Below, in pieces: positions 15,401 through 22,702 of a stretch of DNA of 64,000 nt. The notes beneath the pieces were generated by a model that was not told the origin of the DNA, searched no databases, and saw nothing but the letters and a program-made list of their open reading frames with translations. The stretch spans positions 62,001 through 126,000 of the forward strand of contig NZ_BMJQ01000013.1 in assembly GCF_014643535.1 (NCBI RefSeq), in the 5' to 3' direction. Made by a program: the position numbers and the translations under genes. This DNA is from Aliidongia dinghuensis. GTDB taxonomy: Bacteria; Pseudomonadota; Alphaproteobacteria; ATCC43930; CGMCC-115725. Position 1 is the first letter of the stretch, and each line of letters begins with the position of its first letter.

Positions 15401-17632
15401 ATGTCTTCGCTGACGGAGAAGCAGGTGGCCCGCGCGATTGCTGCCCTCATGCGTCCATCCCTGACGTGCGTGCCCATCTTCATGCTGGCGCTCTTGACCG
15501 TCGGTCTCGCGCGCTGCACGGACGTCGAGATCGAAGCAAGCGCCGACGCGGTCGAGCGCGCGCATCAACTGCAGCGCACGCTCGACCGCCAGCTCTTGAA
15601 CATCACGGACGCGGAAACGGGTCAGCGCGGCTATCTCTTGACCGGACACGCAAACTACCTGGCCCCCTACGACGACGCGCGCAAGCGTGTCGCCGACACG
15701 ACGGAGGAAATGCGGCACCTCGCCTGGCCGGAGATCGCCGACCGGCTCCCCTCGCTCGAAACGCTCGTGGGGCAGAAGCTCGACGAGCTGACGCAGACCG
15801 TCGTGCTGCTCCGCTCCGGCCATCGCGACCAAGCGATCGAGATCGTGAACTCCGATCTCGGCCATCAGACCATGGAAAACATTCGAGCGCTGATCGGCGA
15901 GTTCGATACGGCCAACAATGCACACCTCGCCCGCGAGGCTGGGCGCGTTGCGGAGGTCCGGAACCGAGCGGCCCTCATCGACGATTTCGGCATCCTCGTG
16001 ACGCTGGGCGCCGCCATCGCGATCGGCATCTTCCTCGGCCAGGAGGCCAAGGCGAAGGAGCGCGCCGCCCGCGAGCTGCTTCGCCTCAGGGACGAGGCCG
16101 ACGCGGCGAACCGTGCCAAATCCGAGTTCCTGGCGACGATGAGCCATGAGATCCGTACGCCGATGAACGGCATCATCGGCATGAACGGCCTGCTGCTCGA
16201 CACGGACCTCTCACCGCTCCAGGCGCAATATGCGCGCGCGACACAGACATCGGCCGACATCCTGCTGCGCGTGGTCAACGATATCCTCGACATTTCCAAG
16301 CTCGAAGCCGGCCGCGTCGAAATCGAGGAGATCGATTTCGACTTCACGCAGATGATCGAGACCGTCGTCATCCACTGTGCTGGCACGGCCGCGGCAAAGG
16401 GCCTCGCCCTCAACTCGAGCGTCGCGCCCGGCGTGCCGGCGCTGCTGCGCGGCGACCCGGTCCGGCTCCGGCAGGTGCTGACCAACCTGGTCACCAATGC
16501 GATCAAGTTCACCGAGGAGGGCGAGGTCGCCGTCACCGCGTCGGCGGAGCGTGCAAGCGATTGCTTCCTCGTGCACTTCCGGGTCCGCGACACCGGCCCC
16601 GGCATCCCGGCCGAACTGCAGCCTCGTCTGTTCGAAAAATTCACCCAGGCCGACAGCTCCATGGTCCGGCGGTTCGGCGGGACCGGCCTCGGCCTCGCGA
16701 TCTGCCGGGAGCTCGTCACACTGATGGGCGGCGAGATCGGCCTCATGAGCGAGGTCGGCGAGGGGTCGGAATTCTGGTTCACGGTCTCGCTCAGGCCGGC
16801 GCTGGGCCTGCCGCGCCTGGTTACGGAGGGCAGCGGCGTCCGGCTCGACGGCAACCGCATCCTCATCGTCGACGATACCGCAATCAACCGGGCGGCCCTC
16901 GTGGGCCAGCTCGACGGCTCGGGCGCGCGCGTCATCACGATGGATGCGCCCGATGCGGTCGTCTCGACGCTCGAGACCGCGGTGGCCGAAGGCGACCCAT
17001 TCGACCTTGTGATCGTCGACCAGGACATGCCGGGCCAGAGCGGCGTCGAGCTCGTCGGCCAGATCCGGCGGACGCCGGGCATCCGCGCCACCAAGCTGGT
17101 GCTCGCGACTTCAATGGGCTTGCCCAACCCGAGCGACGAAGCGAGCCGCATCGGCTTCGACGACATCCTGGCGAAGCCGATCAAACGGCCAGCCCTCCTC
17201 GCCTCGCTCTCGCGCGTCCTGTCGGTCGAGGCAGCAGCCCGGCCGCGGCCGCTCGACATCCTCGTCGCCGAGGACAACGAGATCAATCAGATGGTCGTGC
17301 AGGCGCTGCTCGAGGACATGGGGCACCGCGTCACTATCGCGGGCGACGGTGCCGCCGTGGTCGCGGCCGCGGGGGCGAACCGCTACGACCTGATCCTGAT
17401 GGACATCCAGATGCCGGGCATGAGCGGCATCGAGGCGGCGCAGCACATCCAGCGGGCCGAGAACGGCTCCGCCAAGACCCCGATCATCGCGCTTACGGCG
17501 CATGCGCTCGCGTCCGAGCGCCGGGATATCCTGGCGGCCGGCATGCAGGACCATCTCTCGAAGCCGATCAGCGTCGACGAGCTCACCCGGATGATCGAGC
17601 GCTGGACCCGGGCGGACGCCCCTTCGAGCTGA
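15401..17632 (+). CDS. Hybrid sensor histidine kinase (CHASE3-HK-REC-REC)
   Basis: About 743 residues from the ATG at 15401; the ribosome site is poor, and TTG 15359 or ATG 15449 are alternatives. Two membrane helices (about 20-40 and 190-208) flank a CHASE3 sensor domain marked by ITDAETGQRGYLLTG. The dimerisation domain carries FLATMSHEIRTPMNGIIGM with the phospho-accepting histidine. The ATPase domain has VLTNLVTNAIKFTEEGEV, DTGPGIP and RFGGTGLGLAI. Two receiver domains follow, with acceptor aspartates in VIVDQDMPG and LILMDIQMPG. No response regulator or phosphotransfer protein is adjacent, so the partner is encoded elsewhere. Transcription probably stops at the hairpin near 17890 or before it. 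Confidence 0.9.
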   Translation: MSSLTEKQVARAIAALMRPSLTCVPIFMLALLTVGLARCTDVEIEASADAVERAHQLQRTLDRQLLNITDAETGQRGYLLTGHANYLAPYDDARKRVADTTEEMRHLAWPEIADRLPSLETLVGQKLDELTQTVVLLRSGHRDQAIEIVNSDLGHQTMENIRALIGEFDTANNAHLAREAGRVAEVRNRAALIDDFGILVTLGAAIAIGIFLGQEAKAKERAARELLRLRDEADAANRAKSEFLATMSHEIRTPMNGIIGMNGLLLDTDLSPLQAQYARATQTSADILLRVVNDILDISKLEAGRVEIEEIDFDFTQMIETVVIHCAGTAAAKGLALNSSVAPGVPALLRGDPVRLRQVLTNLVTNAIKFTEEGEVAVTASAERASDCFLVHFRVRDTGPGIPAELQPRLFEKFTQADSSMVRRFGGTGLGLAICRELVTLMGGEIGLMSEVGEGSEFWFTVSLRPALGLPRLVTEGSGVRLDGNRILIVDDTAINRAALVGQLDGSGARVITMDAPDAVVSTLETAVAEGDPFDLVIVDQDMPGQSGVELVGQIRRTPGIRATKLVLATSMGLPNPSDEASRIGFDDILAKPIKRPALLASLSRVLSVEAAARPRPLDILVAEDNEINQMVVQALLEDMGHRVTIAGDGAAVVAAAGANRYDLILMDIQMPGMSGIEAAQHIQRAENGSAKTPIIALTAHALASERRDILAAGMQDHLSKPISVDELTRMIERWTRADAPSS

Positions 17633-17666
17633 CCGGAACGGGCCCCTCCGGCTCGTGTCACTTTTG

Positions 17667-17691
17667 GGAACCAAACGGGCGCCGCGTCGTT
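17667..17691 (+). promoter_or_regulatory. Perfect EcfG-type promoter, antisense to the sRNA
   Basis: GGAAC at 17667-17671, exactly 16 nt, CGTT at 17688-17691: a full match to the general-stress consensus. Start near 17698. It points into and across the mmgR-like sRNA on the opposite strand. A plus-strand hairpin with a T-run at 17858-17897 would end a transcript of about 200 nt. Confidence 0.65.
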
Positions 17692-17733
17692 TCCCGGGAA
17701 AAGCCGCGCGGGACACTCGCGCAGAAAGAAAGC

Positions 17734-17825
17734 AAAAAAAGAAAAGGCCGCACTTGCGTACGGCCCGAGTTTAGGGAGGAAACGCCTGGAAAGGCGTGCA
17801 GCAGATCAAGAGGATCATGCTGCAC
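17734..17825 (-). ncRNA. mmgR: mmgR (alpha-r8, suhB family) small RNA
   Basis: A trans-acting small RNA of about 92 nt read on the minus strand. First hairpin: GTGCAGCA (17825-17818) pairs with TGCTGCAC, with an inner GATC-CTCTT-GATC. Second hairpin: ACGCC-tttcca-GGCGT. Then comes an unpaired segment containing TTTCCTCCCT (17782-17773), the motif I recall as fully conserved in the alphaproteobacterial mmgR/alpha-r8 family. A Rho-independent terminator ends it: an 8-bp stem with a GCAA loop (17765-17746) followed by TTTTCTTTTTTT. The CCUCCC core is complementary to ribosome-binding sites. In Sinorhizobium, mmgR limits polyhydroxybutyrate accumulation. A sigma-70-like promoter lies just upstream. 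The family assignment rests on motif and architecture recalled from memory. Confidence 0.8.
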
Positions 17826-17829
17826 TGCA

Positions 17830-17857
17830 AAGATAGGGCTTCCAGCGGCCGAGGCAA
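17830..17857 (-). promoter_or_regulatory. Sigma-70-like promoter of the sRNA
   Basis: On the minus strand TTGCCT (17857-17852), 16 nt, TATCTT (17835-17830). This places the start at about 17825, exactly at the first base of the 5' hairpin of the sRNA. Confidence 0.55.
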
Positions 17858-17897
17858 CCCCCCGAATAACCAAATCGGTGATCGGGGGGCATATTTT
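17858..17897 (+). terminator. Plus-strand terminator hairpin
   Basis: CCCCCCGA (17858-17865) pairs with TCGGGGGG (17882-17889) across a 16-nt loop and is followed by catattttt. It could end read-through from the hybrid kinase or the transcript from the EcfG promoter at 17667. Confidence 0.6.
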
Positions 17898-18003
17898 TGC
17901 GCATAGCTCGACCTTCAGCCCCGCGTGTCGAGCATCCCTTGTCTCTTTGAGCAGCCTCCAGCTAGTCTCCCGCCCCGGTTGGAACCGGAATGGGGACGAT
18001 TTC

Positions 18004-18507
18004 ATGACGATGTCGGGACGATGGATGGTCCGCTTCGGACGCTTCGCCAGTGCTGCGCTCGCACTGGTGGTGGCCGCCTGCGCCCATGCGCCGAGCCCGC
18101 CCAACCCGGTCACGCAGAGCTTCGGCGATTTTGCCCCGCCCGCGGGCTACGCCCATTATCTCGCCTGCCCCGAGGCCTATTGCCTGGCCCAGCCGGACGG
18201 GGTGACACCGCCCTTCAAGGTACCGGCCGAAAAGATGCGCTTCATCGCGCGCCACGCGATCGAGGCCCTGCCGAAGACTGAGCTCATCTCGTCCGCGAAC
18301 GAGGGCCTGCGTCTCGTGTTCCAGACCCATTCGGGCGGCTTGTTCGACCATACCCTGACGGTGACGATCGAGGTGGTCGACGCCGACGAGGGCGTGAGCG
18401 GGCTCGTGATCTATGGCCAGTCCGACATCCCGGGCGGCGACGCCGCCGCCCTCAAGAAGCAGATGGAGGAATGGTACGCCGCAATCTACCGCGCGGCGCA
18501 CGCCTGA
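18004..18507 (+). CDS. Putative lipoprotein, DUF1499-like
   Basis: 167 residues from ATG 18004. A signal segment (GRFASAALALVVAACAHA) ends with a lipobox-like VVAAC, so the mature protein should be lipid-anchored at the cysteine near residue 26. The rest is a compact domain with paired cysteines (LACPEAYCLAQPDGV) and ends EEWYAAIYRA; it resembles DUF1499 proteins, whose function is unknown. The leader upstream contains the sRNA region; a general-stress transcript from 17667 could reach this gene if it reads through the hairpin at 17890. The family call is moderate, the lipoprotein call good. Confidence 0.65.
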   Translation: MTMSGRWMVRFGRFASAALALVVAACAHAPSPPNPVTQSFGDFAPPAGYAHYLACPEAYCLAQPDGVTPPFKVPAEKMRFIARHAIEALPKTELISSANEGLRLVFQTHSGGLFDHTLTVTIEVVDADEGVSGLVIYGQSDIPGGDAAALKKQMEEWYAAIYRAAHA

Positions 18508-18516
18508 CCGATCCTT

Positions 18517-18543
18517 CGCCTGCCCTTCGGCTCGAAGTTCCGC
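18517..18543 (+). promoter_or_regulatory. Leader motif before purB shared with purQ
   Basis: A 27-nt segment with core GCCCTTCGGCTCGAAGTTCC closely matches 21933-21958 upstream of purQ (GCCCTTCGGGCCGAAGTTGC). Both are followed some 15-25 nt later by a second CCTTCG-containing stretch. The arrangement suggests a common hairpin-forming leader. Confidence 0.4.
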
Positions 18544-18644
18544 ATGGCGCGGGATCGTCCCCTTCGCGCTTTGCGTTGGGCAGGGGGCTTCGACGCTGCT
18601 ATTGAAGGGCCTTACCGGTTCCCCTCCAAAGAGCGCCGCCGCCA

Positions 18645-19943
18645 ATGATTCCGCGTTACAGCCGCCCCGACATGGTCGCCATCTGGGCACCCGAAAACCG
18701 CTTCCGCATCTGGTTCGAGATCGAGGCGCATGCCTGTGACGCGCAGGCCGAACTGGGCGTCATCCCCAAGGAAGCCGCGAAGGCCGTGTGGGAGCGCGGC
18801 GCCTGGGAGATCGAGCGGATCGACGAGATCGAGCGCGAGACCAAGCACGACGTCATCGCGTTCCTGACCAACCTCGCCGAGCATGTCGGCCCCGAGGCGC
18901 GCTTCGTCCACCAGGGCATGACGTCGTCGGACGTGCTCGACACCTGCCTCGCGGTCCAGCTGAAGCAGGCGGCCGACATTCTCTTGGCCGACCTCGACCA
19001 GTTGCTGGCGGCGCTCAAGAAGCGCGCCCTCGAGCACAAGATGACGATGACCGTCGGCCGCAGCCACGGCATCCATGCTGAGCCCACGACCTTCGGCGTC
19101 AAGCTCGCCGGCTTCCATGCCGAGTTCGCGCGCAACAAGGCGCGGCTCGAAGCGGCGCGCGCCGAGATCGCGACCTGCGCCATCTCCGGTGCCGTGGGCT
19201 CTTTCGCCCAGATCGACCCGCGCGTCGAAGAGCATGTCGCGGCTAAGCTCGGCCTGACGCCCGAGCCGGTCTCGACTCAGGTCATCCCGCGCGACCGGCA
19301 TGCCATGTTCTTCGGCGTCTTGGGCGTCATCGCGTCCTCGATCGAGCGGCTCGCGACCGAGGTCCGCCATCTGCAGCGCACCGAGGTGCGCGAGGCCGAG
19401 GAATATTTCTCGCCGGGCCAGAAGGGCTCGTCGGCCATGCCGCACAAGCGCAACCCGGTGCTGACCGAGAACCTGACCGGCCTCGCCCGCGTCGTGCGTT
19501 CCGCCGTGGTGCCGTTCATGGAGAACGTGGCTCTCTGGCACGAGCGCGACATCTCGCACTCTTCGGTCGAGCGCCTGCTGGCGCCGGACGCGACGGTGGC
19601 GCTTGATTTCGCGCTGGCGCGGCTCACGAGCGTCGTCGACAAGCTGGTGGTCTACCCGGAGCAGATGCGCAAGAACCTCGACAGCCTGGGCGGGCTCGTC
19701 AATTCGCAGCGCGTGCTCTTGGCGCTGACCCAGGCCGGCCTCACGCGCGAGGACGCCTATGCCGCGGTCCAGCGCAACGCCATGCCGGCCTGGCGCGGCG
19801 AAGGCGATTTCCTGACGCTGTTGAAGAACGACCCGGCGATCAAGGGCCAGGTGAACCATGCCCAGCTCGACGCCATGTTCGACGACGCGCACCATGTGAA
19901 GCAGGTCGACACGATCTTCCGGCGCGTGTTCGGCGAAGCCTGA
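18645..19943 (+). CDS. purB: Adenylosuccinate lyase
   Basis: 432 residues, the normal length. PurB splits SAICAR to AICAR and adenylosuccinate to AMP, releasing fumarate each time, in the cytoplasm. Signatures of the fumarase/aspartase superfamily are complete: TSSDVLDTCLA, VGRSHGIHAEPTTFGVKLAG (catalytic histidine) and the mobile loop GQKGSSAMPHKRNP with the catalytic serine. It is separated from purC by the NRDE gene. The leader (18517-18543) carries a hairpin-forming sequence nearly identical to one in front of purQ. Confidence 0.97.
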   Translation: MIPRYSRPDMVAIWAPENRFRIWFEIEAHACDAQAELGVIPKEAAKAVWERGAWEIERIDEIERETKHDVIAFLTNLAEHVGPEARFVHQGMTSSDVLDTCLAVQLKQAADILLADLDQLLAALKKRALEHKMTMTVGRSHGIHAEPTTFGVKLAGFHAEFARNKARLEAARAEIATCAISGAVGSFAQIDPRVEEHVAAKLGLTPEPVSTQVIPRDRHAMFFGVLGVIASSIERLATEVRHLQRTEVREAEEYFSPGQKGSSAMPHKRNPVLTENLTGLARVVRSAVVPFMENVALWHERDISHSSVERLLAPDATVALDFALARLTSVVDKLVVYPEQMRKNLDSLGGLVNSQRVLLALTQAGLTREDAYAAVQRNAMPAWRGEGDFLTLLKNDPAIKGQVNHAQLDAMFDDAHHVKQVDTIFRRVFGEA

Positions 19944-19965
19944 GCTTCCGAGGAGTCCTCAACCC

Positions 19966-20715
19966 ATGTGCACCCTCGTCCTGCTGCGGCGCCCTGGCCA
20001 CGAATGGCCGCTGATCCTGGGCGCCAATCGGGACGAGATGGTGAACCGGCCCTGGCAGGCGCCGGGGCGGCACTGGGCCGACCGGCCGAACGTGGTCGCA
20101 GGCCTGGACGAGCTCGCCGGCGGCTCCTGGTTCGGCGTCAATGACGAGGGCGTCGTGGCCGCGATCCTGAACCGGGTCGGCACACTTGGCCCCGCGGCCG
20201 GCAAGCGCTCGCGTGGCGAGCTGGTGCTGGACGCGCTCGATCATGCCGACGCGGTCGCGGCCGCCGCCGCCCTCTCTGACATCGACCCCGACGCCTATCG
20301 GCCGTTCAACCTGCTCGTCGCCGACAATCGCGACGCCTTCTGGCTCGCCCATCGCGGCGACGGGCGGATCGCGATGGTGCGGGTGACCGACGGCCTGCAT
20401 ATGCTGACGGCCCGCGAGCTCGACGATCCGTCGAGCCCGCGCATCCAGCGCTATCGCGAGCGCTTCAAGAATGCGACGGCGCCCGATCCGACGGCGGGTG
20501 ACTGGCAGGCGTGGCAGGATCTCCTCGGCGACACGGTGCCGGGCGACGGCGAGCCGGTCGACAGCGCCATGCGCTTCGCCCGGCCCGACGGCTTCGCGAC
20601 CGTGTCGAGCGCGCTCCTGGCGCTGGCGGCGCCGGGTGCCGAAGTCCGGTCGATCGGTCGCTTTGCACGCGTCGCAGGCCAGCCATCGGCATGGGGTCCG
20701 CTCGGGACCCCGTGA
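19966..20715 (+). CDS. NRDE (TANGO2-like) family protein
   Basis: 249 residues beginning MCTLVLLRRPGHEWPLILGA, with the family-naming NRDE motif at about 24-27 and GLDELAGGSWFGVNDEGVVA following. The N-terminal Met-Cys is conserved and recalls Ntn-type hydrolases, where the cysteine would be the nucleophile after Met removal. Relatives include eukaryotic TANGO2, linked to haem or lipid handling; the bacterial function is unknown. It lies 22 bp after purB, in the same direction, and ahead of the promoter for purC, so it is probably co-transcribed with purB. Confidence 0.85.
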   Translation: MCTLVLLRRPGHEWPLILGANRDEMVNRPWQAPGRHWADRPNVVAGLDELAGGSWFGVNDEGVVAAILNRVGTLGPAAGKRSRGELVLDALDHADAVAAAAALSDIDPDAYRPFNLLVADNRDAFWLAHRGDGRIAMVRVTDGLHMLTARELDDPSSPRIQRYRERFKNATAPDPTAGDWQAWQDLLGDTVPGDGEPVDSAMRFARPDGFATVSSALLALAAPGAEVRSIGRFARVAGQPSAWGPLGTP

Positions 20716-20744
20716 TTGTGATTCGGTGACACTCTTGCTATAGG
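20716..20744 (+). promoter_or_regulatory. Candidate sigma-70 promoter of the purC-purL run
   Basis: TTGTGA (20716-20721), 17 nt, TATAGG (20739-20744), in the gap between the NRDE gene and purC. Both elements are close to the vegetative consensus, and the spacing is ideal. Confidence 0.5.
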
Positions 20745-20850
20745 GACCGCGACCTCAGGCTATCATGACGATGGCGGTCCCGACCGGGGCCGCGTGGACG
20801 ACCCGGCGCCGACCCCGTGGGAACGAGTTCATAGGAAACGGGTGGCAAGC

Positions 20851-21609
20851 ATGTCCCGCCGCAGACAGATTTACGAAGGCAAGGCCAAGGTCCTGTTCGA
20901 GGGGCCTGAGCCCGGCACGCTCGTCCAGTATTTCAAGGATGACGCCGCCGCCCAGCAGAAGCGCGGCACCATCACCGGCAAGGGCGTGCTCAACAACCGC
21001 ATCAGCGAATATCTGATGACCAAGCTCAACGAGCTCGGCGTGCAGACCCATTTCGTGCGGCGCCTCAACATGCGCGAGCAGCTGGTGCGCGAAGTCGAGA
21101 TCATCCCGCTGCAGGTCGTCGTGCGCAACGTGGCGGCGGGCTCGCTCGCGACCCGTCTCGGCATCGCCGAGGGCACGCAGCTGCCGCGCTCGATCGTCGA
21201 GTATTACTACAAGAGCGAACCGCTCCACGACCCGATGGTGTCGGAGGAGCACATCACGGCGTTTGGCTGGGCCTCGACCCAGGACCTGGACGACATGATG
21301 GCCATGGCGCTGCGCGTCAACGACTTCCTCTCCGGCCTGTTCCTGGGCGTCGGCATCCGCCTCGTCGATTTCAAGCTCGAGTTCGGCCGGCTGTGGAACA
21401 ACGACGAGATGCGCATCATCATCGCCGACGAGATCAGCCCGGACAGCTGCCGCCTCTGGGACATCAAGACCAACGACAAGATGGACAAGGACCGGTTCCG
21501 CGAGGACCTGGGCCAGGTCGAGGAGGCCTATCAGGAGGTCGCCCGCCGGCTCGGCATCCTGCCGGAGGGCGGGCCTGCGGACCTCAAAGGTCCGAAGACG
21601 ATGCAATAA
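20851..21609 (+). CDS. purC: Phosphoribosylaminoimidazole-succinocarboxamide synthase
   Basis: 252 residues from the ATG at 20851; upstream in-frame codons add sequence unlike the family. PurC joins CAIR and aspartate using ATP to give SAICAR, the substrate of PurB. Signatures: RRRQIYEGKAKVLFEG at the start, FKDDAAAQQKRGTITGKGVL, NEL and FVRRLNMREQLVREVEIIPL, VDFKLEFGRLW, and DEISPDSCRLWD. It is first of a run purC, purS, purQ, purL, the standard alphaproteobacterial order, with a 26-bp gap to purS. Confidence 0.97.
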   Translation: MSRRRQIYEGKAKVLFEGPEPGTLVQYFKDDAAAQQKRGTITGKGVLNNRISEYLMTKLNELGVQTHFVRRLNMREQLVREVEIIPLQVVVRNVAAGSLATRLGIAEGTQLPRSIVEYYYKSEPLHDPMVSEEHITAFGWASTQDLDDMMAMALRVNDFLSGLFLGVGIRLVDFKLEFGRLWNNDEMRIIIADEISPDSCRLWDIKTNDKMDKDRFREDLGQVEEAYQEVARRLGILPEGGPADLKGPKTMQ

Positions 21610-21635
21610 CCCTGCTCTCAAGGGATGAGCTGCGA

Positions 21636-21875
21636 ATGAAGATCAAGGTCCATGTCACCCTCAAGCCCGGCGTGCTCGATCCGCAGGGGTCCGCCATCGG
21701 CCACGCCCTCGCTTCGCTGGGCTTCGCCGGCGTCGAGAACGTGCGCCAGGGCAAGTATATCGAGCTCGACCTGGCCGAGACCGATCCGGCCAAGGCGCGC
21801 GAGACCGCGCGTGCCATGTGCGACAAGCTGCTCGCCAATACGGTCATCGAGAATTATGCGATCGACCTCGCCTGA
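21636..21875 (+). CDS. purS: FGAM synthase subunit PurS
   Basis: 79 residues, the usual size. PurS is the small dimeric subunit that bridges PurQ and PurL in the three-part formylglycinamidine ribonucleotide synthase; it has no catalytic residues. Recognised by MKIKVHVTLKPGVLDPQGSA, then GFAGVENVRQGKYIELDL and CDKLLANTVIENYAIDL. Presence of PurS implies that the complex is the small-PurL type, in agreement with the 736-residue PurL here. A terminator-like hairpin separates it from purQ. Confidence 0.96.
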   Translation: MKIKVHVTLKPGVLDPQGSAIGHALASLGFAGVENVRQGKYIELDLAETDPAKARETARAMCDKLLANTVIENYAIDLA

Positions 21876-21932
21876 CGGCCCGTCGCCGAACAGCAGGTCC
21901 CGCTAGCCATGATGCCGGCGGCAGACCTCCCT

Positions 21933-21985
21933 CGCCGCCCTTCGGGCCGAAGTTGCGCCTTGAAGCCCTTCGGCCCTTTCGTTTT
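21933..21985 (+). promoter_or_regulatory. Attenuator-like hairpin between purS and purQ
   Basis: GGGCCGAAG (21944-21952) pairs with CTTCGGCCC (21968-21976) across 15 nt and is followed by TTTCGTTTT. An upstream CCC-ttc-GGG hairpin uses the same GGG, so the two structures exclude each other. This could limit transcription into purQ-purL. The upstream half repeats the purB leader motif. Confidence 0.5.
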
Positions 21986-22012
21986 CGCGCCACGCCATAG
22001 AGGGCCGCATCC

Positions 22013-22702
22013 ATGAAGACCGCCGTTGTCGTCTTCCCCGGATCCAATTGCGATCGCGACGTCGCCGTCGCCGTCGAGAACATCACCGGCACCAAGCCGC
22101 ACATGGTCTGGCACCGCGACACGGAGCTGCCCGAGGTCGACCTGGTCGTACTGCCCGGCGGCTTTTCCTACGGCGACTATCTCAGGGCCGGCGCCATGGC
22201 CGCCCATTCGCCGATCATGCGCACGGTCAAGGACAAGGCCGAGCGGGGCCTGCCGGTCTTGGGCATCTGCAACGGCTTCCAGGTGCTGACCGAGATGGGC
22301 CTGCTGCCCGGCGCGCTCATGAAGAACCGCGGCATCAAGTTCATCAATCGCTTCGTCCATACCCGGGTCGAGCAGAGCCAGACGATCTTCACCAACAAAT
22401 ATTCGGCCGGCACGGTGATCTCGATCCCGATCGCCCACTCGATCGGCAACTATTTCGCCGACGAGGCGACGCTCGACCGGCTGGAGACCCGTGGGCTCGT
22501 GGCCTTCCGCTATTGCGACGAGGCGGGCGAGCTCCGCGACGACGCCAATCCCAACGGCTCGGCGCGCAACATCGCCGGCATCTACAACGAAACGAAGACC
22601 GTGCTTGGCTACATGCCCCATCCGGAGCGCGCCTGCGATCCCTTGACCGGCGGCACCGACGGCCGCGGTATTTTCGAGAGCCTGCTCGGAGCCCTGTCGT
22701 GA
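22013..22702 (+). CDS. purQ: FGAM synthase glutaminase subunit PurQ
   Basis: 229 residues, class I glutamine amidotransferase fold. It releases ammonia from glutamine for PurL. Visible: AVVVFPGSNCDRDVA, the pre-nucleophile strand VVLPGGFSYGDYLRAGAMAA, the nucleophile elbow GLPVLGICNGFQVL with the catalytic cysteine near residue 87, and the His/Glu pair in GYMPHPERA close to the C-terminus. The stop overlaps the GTG start of purL (GTGA), so the two subunits are made in step. The purS-to-purQ gap (137 bp) is unusually long for this operon and holds a hairpin. Confidence 0.97.
   Translation: MKTAVVVFPGSNCDRDVAVAVENITGTKPHMVWHRDTELPEVDLVVLPGGFSYGDYLRAGAMAAHSPIMRTVKDKAERGLPVLGICNGFQVLTEMGLLPGALMKNRGIKFINRFVHTRVEQSQTIFTNKYSAGTVISIPIAHSIGNYFADEATLDRLETRGLVAFRYCDEAGELRDDANPNGSARNIAGIYNETKTVLGYMPHPERACDPLTGGTDGRGIFESLLGALS

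Noticed and set aside
17637..17661. GGAAC-N16-TGTC just after the hybrid kinase stop
   Set aside because: The -10 lacks the conserved final T; the perfect site 30 bp downstream is the better candidate.
17816..17905. A 29-codon plus-strand frame starting at ATG 17816
   Set aside because: It lies in the sRNA/terminator region, its sequence is explained by the two hairpins, and the ribosome-site spacing is poor.
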